A stretch of 9,257 nt of DNA from Sulfurimonas sp. (GTDB lineage Bacteria > Campylobacterota > Campylobacteria > Campylobacterales > Sulfurimonadaceae). Both the position numbers and the translations under genes were made by a program. Shown here piece by piece: positions 1-5,787 of this stretch (its first letter is position 1; every line of letters starts with the position of its first letter). The stretch is from assembly GCA_015663215.1 (NCBI GenBank), contig DQSP01000143.1, positions 1 through 9,257 on the forward strand, read 5' to 3'. The notes under the pieces were generated by a model. It had not been told where the DNA came from. It saw nothing but the letters and a program-made list of their open reading frames with translations, and ran no database searches.

Positions 1-67
1 CTTCTTATTTTATCTTATGGAATAAGAATATTGTATTAAGTGGTTTGTTTTTCTGGGGACATTATAT
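1..67. mobile_element. possible end of a mobile element (REP/Y1-transposase type) abutting a truncated gene
   Basis: None of the three forward frames here resembles the N-terminal part of the reductase that follows, although homology to that family begins abruptly at about base 68 (frame reading L-S-V-D). In the reductase frame a TAA lies at 23-25. Another frame ends in TAA at 37-39 and could be the tail of an upstream gene. The string TGGGGACATTATATTTA (55-71) resembles, from memory, the GGGGACA-type termini of IS200-like/REP-associated Y1 transposase elements. No transposase sequence is inside the window, so this is inference. An alternative is the joint of an ordinary deletion or rearrangement. 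Confidence 0.25.
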
Positions 68-73
68 TTAAGT

Positions 74-1165
74 GTGGATGCTATTTCTAAAACTGTAGAG
101 GTACAAAACTTAGAAACACAGGAGACATTTACCAACACTTATGACAAACTCATGATAGCTTCTGGAGCAGAGGCGACACTTCCTCCATTTGAGAACATGA
201 ACATAGACAATATATTTAAACTCACAAAGATGGAAGATGGACTGCGAGTAAAAGAGCAGGTTAAACTCGAGAGTATAAACGACATCACAATAGTAGGTGC
301 TGGTTTTATCGGTATAGAAGTTGTTGAGGCTATGGTACATTTAGGTAAAAAAGTACATCTTATCCAGCGAAGTTCACGAGTATTTAACGGGATGTTTGAT
401 GAGAAAATAACTGATTTGATGTTAGAAGAGCTACTTTCTCATGGTGTTGAGGTACTTTTAAGTGAGTCTGTCACTGCGTTTAGAGGTGAGGGGAGTGTTA
501 GTGAAATAGTAACAGACAAAGGAACTTATAAGACGGACCTAGTGGTCATCGCCACTGGTTTTAAGCCCAACACTGCGTTTGTACTTGATACTGGTATAAA
601 AACTCTTAAAAATGGGGCTATAGTAGTAAACACAAAAGGTGAGACAAGCATAAAAGACATATATAGTGCAGGAGACTGTGCAACGGTTGAGCATATGGTA
701 ACGAAAGAGAATGTCTACATTCCACTAGCAACTGGAGCAAATAAACTCGGTCGTATAGTAGGCTCAAATATGGCAGGCGAAGATAATGAATACCCTGGCT
801 CTTTAGGTTCTGCATGTGTCAAAGTGATGGACTATGAAGCTGCAAAAACTGGACTAAGCGAAAAGGATAGTGAAAAAACAGGAGTAGAGTACAGTAGTGT
901 GTTTGTTAAAGATAAAAACTATACAGGTTACTACCCCAACCAAGAAGACCTCTACATCAAGCTAGTATATGAAACAAAGAGTAAGATTATAGTAGGTGGA
1001 GAGACACTTGGAAAAAACGGAGCTGCACTTCGCATAAATGTAATCTCAATGGCCGTGCGAGCAAAAATGACTACCGCAGAACTCGGAATGATGGATTTTT
1101 GTTATGCTCCTCCGATCTCAAAGACATGGGATGCACTCAATGTTGCAGGAAATGTTGCAAAGTAG
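74..1165 (+). pseudogene. 5'-truncated CoA-disulfide reductase / NADH oxidase-like flavoprotein
   Basis: This is a class of FAD- and NAD(P)H-dependent disulfide reductase that normally reduces CoA-disulfide, polysulfide or O2 in the cytoplasm. Visible features: the NAD(P)H Rossmann motif GAGFIGIE at residues 75-82, TGFKP at 161-165, the second FAD motif IYSAGDC at 196-202, and a C-terminal dimerisation domain ending in the CoADR-like segment CYAPPIS...W (Tyr344). At 363 residues it is about 80-90 short of the usual ~450. The N-terminal GxGxxG FAD-binding motif and the redox-active Cys (SFANCGLPY-type motif) are absent. The missing part is not beyond the window edge: an in-frame TAA lies at 23-25 and the intervening residues do not match the family. 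The only nearby start is GTG at 74, with no well-spaced Shine-Dalgarno (GGGGA lies about 14 bases upstream). It is most likely a disrupted gene with a still-open downstream frame. If translated, it should not bind FAD normally. The family is clear; exact substrate is not. Confidence 0.82.
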
Positions 1166-1170
1166 ACATC

Positions 1171-1185
1171 TTTTTTTGTTATAAT
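1171..1185 (+). promoter_or_regulatory. extended -10 housekeeping promoter for the J-protein/mutS7 unit
   Basis: A T-run (1171-1177) leads into TGTTATAAT (1177-1185), an exact TGnTATAAT extended -10. This is typical of Campylobacter/Helicobacter housekeeping promoters, where a T-rich stretch replaces a strict -35. A weak -35-like TTGCAA lies at 1155-1160 with a long 19-bp spacer. Transcription should start near 1192 and reach the ATG at 1225. It lies in the only gap before the J-protein gene, so it likely drives that gene and mutS7. Confidence 0.7.
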
Positions 1186-1196
1186 CGCGTATAAGT

Positions 1197-1211
1197 TAAG
1201 CAACTTGCTTA
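1197..1211. repeat. 15-bp perfect palindrome in the 5' leader
   Basis: TAAGCAA-C-TTGCTTA is a perfect inverted repeat with 7-bp arms around one base. It lies between the predicted transcription start and the Shine-Dalgarno AAGGA (1215-1219). The one-base centre makes a tight RNA hairpin unlikely, so a dimeric repressor site is the more natural reading if it is functional. In such AT-rich sequence chance cannot be excluded. Confidence 0.35.
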
Positions 1212-1224
1212 TATAAGGATTTTA

Positions 1225-1728
1225 ATGAAAAAAATTATTGGCTTAGCTATTATCGCATTAGGAATTTTCCTAGAGGTGATGTGGCTTGGATTTGTCTTTG
1301 GAAGTATTATCATTGGGGTTTTACTTCTTATCTTCGCACCAAGAATTCTTTTCTTTCCTTTTAACTTCTTTTTACTCATTGGATTACGTCTTATCTATGC
1401 TCAGGCTTTTAAAAACTTTGAAAATGCTCGCAAAAATGGTGGCAGTTATAGTTACAGCTATTCAAACTCGAACTACTCACGAAGTGGTGGAAGTTCATAC
1501 CAACAACCAACATCACAAGACAAAATGGCAGAGTATTATGCTGAGTTAGAGTCAAGTGCTAGCGATGATTTTTCAGTTATCAAGAAAAACTACAGACGAC
1601 TTATGAAAGAGCACCATTATGACTCACTTGTAAGTAAAGGACTTCCAAAAGATATGTTGGAGTTTTCAGAAGCTAAAACAAAAAAACTTAACGAAGCTTA
1701 TGCAGCCATCAAAGAAGCGAGAGGCTAG
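1225..1728 (+). CDS. membrane-anchored DjlA-like J-domain protein with HYD in place of HPD
   Basis: A 167-residue protein with a strongly hydrophobic N-terminus (residues 3-60, two or three membrane helices), a Ser/Tyr/Asn/Gly-rich linker (72-95) and a C-terminal J domain (about 103-167). The J domain resembles that of DjlA: KKNYRRLMKEHH followed by the DjlA-type LVSKGLP insert and the helix-III/IV segment LNEAYAAIKEARG. J domains stimulate the ATPase of DnaK-type Hsp70s, so this would be an inner-membrane co-chaperone with a cytoplasmic J domain. The TerB-like middle domain of DjlA is absent, which explains the short length. The catalytic HPD tripeptide reads H131-Y132-D133, so ATPase stimulation is in doubt. 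The start is fixed by AAGGA at 1215-1219, five bases before the ATG. The gene ends 3 bp before mutS7 and the two are probably cotranscribed. Membrane anchoring and fold are well supported; the role is unknown. Confidence 0.85.
   Translation: MKKIIGLAIIALGIFLEVMWLGFVFGSIIIGVLLLIFAPRILFFPFNFFLLIGLRLIYAQAFKNFENARKNGGSYSYSYSNSNYSRSGGSSYQQPTSQDKMAEYYAELESSASDDFSVIKKNYRRLMKEHHYDSLVSKGLPKDMLEFSEAKTKKLNEAYAAIKEARG
1719..1724 (+). promoter_or_regulatory. Shine-Dalgarno for mutS7 inside the end of the J-protein gene
   Basis: GAGAGG lies 7 bases before the ATG at 1732, within the last codons of the upstream gene. This supports that start and suggests translational coupling of the two proteins. Confidence 0.6.
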
Positions 1729-1731
1729 AGG

Positions 1732-4700
1732 ATGAAACTCTCAGATGTAAGTAGTATCTTAAACAAGAAAGATAGACTACTGACTCAAACATATTTTGAC
1801 CTGCAACGTCACTTTGAAGAGAAGTATGGTCGAGACACTGTTGTCTTTATGGAAATAGGCACTTTTTATGAGGTCTATGAAGTAAACAACGATGAAGAGC
1901 AGATAGGAAAAGCTAAAGAGATAGCAGAACTTCTCAACATTCAGCTGACAAAGAAAAATAAAAACATCATAGAAAACTCAGATAAAAATCCTCTGCTCGC
2001 AGGTGTTCCTGCTGTGAGTTTTGAGCGTTACCTAAGCCGCCTAATCTCAGAGCAAAAATATACGGTTATCGTTGTAAAACAAAAGGGAAGTCCTCCTAAA
2101 ATAAGCCGCTATATAGCACAAATAGTCTCCCCCGGTACAAACTTTGACCACATTGTTGATAATGATGATAACTACATTGTATCTATCGTAGTCGATAAAT
2201 ACCGTGATGTTTATAGTGTTGGCTACTCAGCTTTAGATGTTACAACAGGCAAGACTTGGCTTTATGAAACACACTCAACAAGTGAAGACCCTGCTTATGC
2301 TTTGGATGAGGTTTTTAATCTATTAAATGTTTACAGAACAAGTGAAATAGTGGTTACTTTTTTAGATGGTATTGATGATCAACGTCATGTAATGGCATAC
2401 CTAGAAATCCCAGATCATTATCACTACTCAGTAAACAACCAAAGACCAAAAATTGAGTTTCAAAATGAACTTTTTAAAGAGGTTTATCAGATACACTCAC
2501 TACTCTCACCCATAGAACACCTAGACTTAGAACGCAGCCCTATGATAACTGAGTCACTTGCTATTCTCATTCACTTTGTAATAGAACATGACTACCACAT
2601 AGTCCAAAAGATGTCACTCCCGCGTTTAATAGACAATCGCCGTTTTATGTATCTGGGTAATAATGCCCTAGAACAGATGGGAATCATCTCTAAAGACCGT
2701 CAAGAGTTGACACTTCTTAAGATGATGGACAAAAGTGCCACAGCAATAGGTCGGCGTTTACTAAAAGAGAGACTACTCAACCCTATAATGGAAGCACCAG
2801 AGTTAGAACGCAGATACAATCTTATAGAGAGAGTAAGCTCTCATGTGCGTTATCTTGATGAGATGATGCGTGGTGTTTATGACCTTGAGCGTTTATCTCG
2901 CCGTTTAAATCTGGGTCGTTTGCATCCTTTTGAGATGAACCATGTGTATGACTCAATGGAGTCTGTAAAAGAGTTGATGCTTTATGTGAAAAAACATAAG
3001 ATTCAAAAAACACCTTTTCATGAAAGTGAAGTAGAAGAGTTTTTACGCGACATACGAAAAAGCATAGACCTTGATGTATCGCGTCGTTTTACAAACAACA
3101 CAGTTGATGAGAACTTTTTGATGCAGGGTGTAGATGAAAGTATAGATACTCTTGTAAAAGAGAACTCAGTGATGCTTATCGCATTTGAAGACATTATGAA
3201 GAAAATCGAGCTGATTTTAGAGTCAGTAAACGCAGGGAGTGCTTCACGGCATGTGTCTTTGGGACTTTTAGAGAAAGAGGGTTATTATATTTCTCTTTCT
3301 AAAAATAGATTTTCTCTTATAGAGAGTGAGTTTAAAAGTAGTGTTGAGTTCTCTGCTTACAGTGTAAAAAAACTGACAAACTCTGTTAAAATTACTTCTA
3401 CGTTTACCGATGATTTATCAGATAGAATCATGAAAAATCGCCGTAAAATAGTAACACTTGTAAAAGAAAAATATATTCAACTCCAAGGGCTTTATGAGAG
3501 AAGATATTCTCTTCTTTTTGATCGTGTTATCGCTTATGTATCTGATCTTGATGTTGGTGTGAGTTCTTCAAAAGTAGCACAAACTTACAAACACTCTCGC
3601 CCTATGATAGTAGAAGCTAAAGCGGATGAAAACTTTATGCAGATTATGCAACTTCGTCATCCTCTTATTGAAACGCAGGAGAGGGGCGGTATCTATGTAC
3701 CAAATGATATAGTCATGGGAAATCGTGAATATATGGACTTACCACACCCCGAGACTGTGATGCTTGAAGTGGCAGTACATGATGGACATGATATCAACGG
3801 TGTCTTACTTTACGGGATAAACTCAAGTGGAAAATCATCGCTTATGAAAAGTATAGGGCTTGCAACTTTGATGGCACAGTCTGGCTTTTTTGTGAGTGCT
3901 GCTGTTATGAAGTTTAGTATTTTTGACTCACTTTTTACTCGTATAGTCTCAAAAGATAATCTTGCAAAAGGACTCTCAACTTTTGCAGTAGAGATGTTAG
4001 AACTTAAAAATATTTTCAACCGTGCAACTGTTCGTTCTTTAGTTTTAGGAGATGAAATAAGTCACGGTACAGAGACACTCTCAGGTGTCGCCATAGTCGC
4101 CTCGGCCATCAAAAAACTAGCAAATACTCGCTGCCTATTTTTGTTTGCAACGCACCTGCATCAACTCTCAACTATGCAAGAGATTAGCTCACTTGATAAT
4201 GTTGTAGACTTGCATCTGAGTGTTGAGTACGATGAAGAGAGTGATAAGTTACTCTTTAACCGTGTGCTTCAAGCAGGTAGTGGAAGCAGTATCTACGGTT
4301 TAGAGTTTGCAAAGTCACTACACATGGATAGTGAATTTTTAGAAGAAGCAAATAAAATCCGTAAACGACTCGCTAATGACTTTGATGAGTTAGAACTACT
4401 TGTAAAAAAGAAAAAGTCTAAGTATAACAAAGAGCTTTATGTTACAAAGTGTGTTATCTGTGGGGCTATGGCTGAAGATGTTCACCATATTTCGCAAAGA
4501 AGTTTAGCTGATAATGCAGGATTTATCGGACATTTTCACAAAGATAACAAGCACAATCTTATACCTCTATGTAAAGAACACCATAATCAGATACACGATG
4601 GAAAACTTCAAGTAAATGGTTTTGTTATGACAAGTAAAGGTTTAGAACTTCAGTTTGAAAAACAGATAAGTAAGCCTAAGGTAGAGAAAGTACAAGAACC

Positions 4701-4773
4701 CGAGATAAATGAAGCGATTGAAGTGAAAAAAACAGATGACGAACCAAAGGGTTTTGTTCTTGATGATTGGTAG
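1732..4773 (+). CDS. mutS7: MutS7-type mismatch-recognition ATPase fused to an HNH nuclease
   Basis: A 1013-residue MutS homologue that should bind mismatched or branched DNA and use ATP to switch into a clamp. Domain order: N-terminal mismatch-recognition domain (about 14-115) with the F-x-E wedge as F45-Y46-E47 in GTFYEVY; connector and lever/clamp regions (about 120-600, including a TAIGRRLLKERLLNP core segment); and the ABC ATPase with Walker A GINSSGKSS (695-703), signature STFAVEM (749-755), Walker B LVLGDE (770-775) and switch FATH (805-808). After it comes an HNH nuclease module: Cys907-x2-Cys910, His918-His919, Asn942, Cys947-x2-His950, His951 and His955. An acidic/lysine-rich tail ends the protein. 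This architecture is the MutS7 subfamily, described from epsilonproteobacteria, Mimivirus-like giant viruses and octocoral mitochondria (Ogata and colleagues). It is not MutS2, which lacks the mismatch domain and ends in Smr. The fused nuclease may provide the strand cut that MutL or MutH gives elsewhere, which is inference. All key residues are present, so it is probably active. Confidence 0.93.
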   Translation: MKLSDVSSILNKKDRLLTQTYFDLQRHFEEKYGRDTVVFMEIGTFYEVYEVNNDEEQIGKAKEIAELLNIQLTKKNKNIIENSDKNPLLAGVPAVSFERYLSRLISEQKYTVIVVKQKGSPPKISRYIAQIVSPGTNFDHIVDNDDNYIVSIVVDKYRDVYSVGYSALDVTTGKTWLYETHSTSEDPAYALDEVFNLLNVYRTSEIVVTFLDGIDDQRHVMAYLEIPDHYHYSVNNQRPKIEFQNELFKEVYQIHSLLSPIEHLDLERSPMITESLAILIHFVIEHDYHIVQKMSLPRLIDNRRFMYLGNNALEQMGIISKDRQELTLLKMMDKSATAIGRRLLKERLLNPIMEAPELERRYNLIERVSSHVRYLDEMMRGVYDLERLSRRLNLGRLHPFEMNHVYDSMESVKELMLYVKKHKIQKTPFHESEVEEFLRDIRKSIDLDVSRRFTNNTVDENFLMQGVDESIDTLVKENSVMLIAFEDIMKKIELILESVNAGSASRHVSLGLLEKEGYYISLSKNRFSLIESEFKSSVEFSAYSVKKLTNSVKITSTFTDDLSDRIMKNRRKIVTLVKEKYIQLQGLYERRYSLLFDRVIAYVSDLDVGVSSSKVAQTYKHSRPMIVEAKADENFMQIMQLRHPLIETQERGGIYVPNDIVMGNREYMDLPHPETVMLEVAVHDGHDINGVLLYGINSSGKSSLMKSIGLATLMAQSGFFVSAAVMKFSIFDSLFTRIVSKDNLAKGLSTFAVEMLELKNIFNRATVRSLVLGDEISHGTETLSGVAIVASAIKKLANTRCLFLFATHLHQLSTMQEISSLDNVVDLHLSVEYDEESDKLLFNRVLQAGSGSSIYGLEFAKSLHMDSEFLEEANKIRKRLANDFDELELLVKKKKSKYNKELYVTKCVICGAMAEDVHHISQRSLADNAGFIGHFHKDNKHNLIPLCKEHHNQIHDGKLQVNGFVMTSKGLELQFEKQISKPKVEKVQEPEINEAIEVKKTDDEPKGFVLDDW
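4447..4602 (+). other. HNH endonuclease domain of MutS7
   Basis: Residues about 906-957 form the nuclease module. The zinc-ligand candidates are Cys907, Cys910, Cys947 and His950. The catalytic candidates are the His pair 918-919 (VHHI, equivalent to the usual DHI), Asn942 (HNLIPLC) and His951/His955. The typical NLIPLC-x2-H context is intact, so no catalytic position looks lost. Confidence 0.88.
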
Positions 4774-4775
4774 GA
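4772..4775 (+). promoter_or_regulatory. Shine-Dalgarno that fixes the start of the small membrane gene
   Basis: AGGA lies 6 bases before ATG 4782. The longer open frame begins with a TTG at 4767 inside the end of mutS7 and has no comparable site, so the ATG is preferred. Confidence 0.6.
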
Positions 4776-4781
4776 AAAAGT

Positions 4782-5012
4782 ATGGATAATGTTTTTGAAA
4801 TGGTTAAGTTATTAACATTTATGATGTTTATCTCTTCTGTGGGCGGACAAGCTTGGATTGCATTTTTGGATATAGTAGGACATTTTTCAAAAGAATTAGA
4901 GAAGTACCGTCCAGCACCAGTACAAGATAAATACTCTCGTATTGTTGTAGTACTTGGTTTAATTGTTTGGTATTTAAATACAAATGAGTTTACACTAACA
5001 TTTGGAACTTAA
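4782..5012 (+). CDS. small two-helix membrane protein of unknown function
   Basis: A 76-residue protein that I do not recognise. Two hydrophobic stretches (about residues 8-30 and 53-66) flank a charged middle (HFSKELEKYRPAPVQDKYSR, 34-53), which fits a helical-hairpin membrane protein. There is no signal-peptidase site, lipobox or obvious catalytic motif. The ATG at 4782 has AGGA six bases upstream. The gene starts 8 bp after the mutS7 stop, so it may be the last gene of that transcript. Its final codons carry the -24 element of the flgH sigma-54 promoter. Codon content and the clean ribosome site argue that it is a real gene, but with no known relative the function is open. Confidence 0.65.
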   Translation: MDNVFEMVKLLTFMMFISSVGGQAWIAFLDIVGHFSKELEKYRPAPVQDKYSRIVVVLGLIVWYLNTNEFTLTFGT

Positions 5013-5018
5013 ATTGCT
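5002..5018 (+). promoter_or_regulatory. sigma-54 (RpoN) promoter for flgH
   Basis: TTGGAAC-TTAAA-TTGCT contains the invariant GG (5004-5005) and GC (5016-5017) exactly 10 bases apart, as required for sigma-54. The one mismatch to TGGCAC in the -24 box (A for C) is also the form I recall in Campylobacter flagellar promoters (TGGAAC). The predicted start is about 5029, leaving an 18-base leader before the flgH ATG. In Campylobacter and Helicobacter rod, hook and ring genes are activated by FlgS/FlgR through RpoN, which fits flgH. The -24 box overlaps the end of the small membrane gene upstream. Confidence 0.8.
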
Positions 5019-5046
5019 ACACTTTGAAAAAACCTGGAAATAATTA

Positions 5047-5787
5047 ATGAATAAACTTTTACTGACAATTTTTACATTTATTTTTGCTATACTTACCTTT
5101 AGTGGATGTACAGCTAGTTTAACCGAGCCAGAGCTTGACTTTGAACCACCAAAATATGTTGAACAAATGCCTTCTCGTGAAGAAAAAAAAGATTTTACTT
5201 CTACGGGTAGTCTTTTTGGACAAGGTGAAAACCCTCTGTTCTCAGATCATAAAGCAATGAATGTTAATGATATTGTTACAGTAATAATATCAGAAACAGC
5301 TAGAAGCTCCAATGTAGGAGCAAAACAGTTGATAGAAACAGATACTTCATCACTTGGTGGTGGTGTATTTACAACTGGTGGTGCGACAACAGGAACAGGT
5401 GCAAATGGTACTTTAAACAATGCCATAGGCTCTTTAAATGGGTATACAAATATAGGGTTAAATACAAACTCTACAGTTAACTATCAAGGGCAGGGTACAG
5501 CTACAAAAGATGCAAGTTTTACGACTACAGTATCTGCAAGAGTAGTGAAAATACTTCAAAATGGAAATTATTTTATCTCTGGTAAACGCGAGATACTGAT
5601 AGACCATCAAAAGCAGATAATACAGATAAGTGGTGTAATTCGCCCTTACGATATAGACCAAAATAACAATATTAACTCAGCACAAATGAGTGAAGCAAAA
5701 ATTCTTTATAAAACTGAAGGGGATGTAGAACGTGCAACAAAACAAGGTTGGGGAACTAAAGCTATTCAGGCTATTTGGCCTTTCTAG
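5047..5787 (+). CDS. flgH: flagellar L-ring lipoprotein FlgH
   Basis: FlgH forms the L-ring of the flagellar basal body in the outer membrane, around the distal rod and next to the FlgI P-ring. The 246-residue protein has a lipoprotein signal peptide with lipobox FSGC and acylated Cys21. The FlgH hallmarks follow: GSLFGQGENPLFSDHKAMNV (about 54-73) leading into NDIVTVIISE, a Gly/Thr/Asn-rich middle (about 100-148), and the C-terminal blocks LQNGNYFISGKREILI and ISGVIRPYDI plus a GWG near the end. Length is normal for the family. The start has GGA (5036-5038) eight bases upstream. It follows a sigma-54 promoter and overlaps the next gene by 56 bp, so the downstream two genes are likely coexpressed with it. 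It is separate from flgI, as is common in Campylobacterota. Confidence 0.95.
   Translation: MNKLLLTIFTFIFAILTFSGCTASLTEPELDFEPPKYVEQMPSREEKKDFTSTGSLFGQGENPLFSDHKAMNVNDIVTVIISETARSSNVGAKQLIETDTSSLGGGVFTTGGATTGTGANGTLNNAIGSLNGYTNIGLNTNSTVNYQGQGTATKDASFTTTVSARVVKILQNGNYFISGKREILIDHQKQIIQISGVIRPYDIDQNNNINSAQMSEAKILYKTEGDVERATKQGWGTKAIQAIWPF
5717..5722 (+). promoter_or_regulatory. Shine-Dalgarno supporting the GTG start inside flgH
   Basis: AAGGGG lies 9 bases before GTG 5732. No ATG or TTG occurs in that frame between the GTG and the end of the signal peptide, so the GTG is needed to give the secreted protein an N-terminus. Confidence 0.5.

Noticed and set aside
618..815. Minus-strand open frame rich in Leu and Tyr
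   Set aside because: It is a mirror of the reductase reading frame, including its FAD-binding motif, so it is a shadow.
1139..1159. Direct repeat AATGTTGCA with 12-bp period
   Set aside because: It encodes NVA-G-NVA at the C-terminus of the reductase and is explained by protein sequence; there are only two copies.
1171..1177. T-run after the reductase stop as an intrinsic terminator
   Set aside because: No GC-containing stem precedes it; it reads better as the T-rich part of the extended -10 promoter.
1732..4773. MutS2 (recombination suppressor) identity, the usual MutS homologue in Helicobacter
   Set aside because: The mismatch-recognition domain with F-Y-E is present and the C-terminus is HNH rather than Smr.
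4767..4781. TTG at 4767 as the start of the small membrane protein
   Set aside because: ATG 4782 has a well-spaced AGGA and avoids overlap with mutS7.
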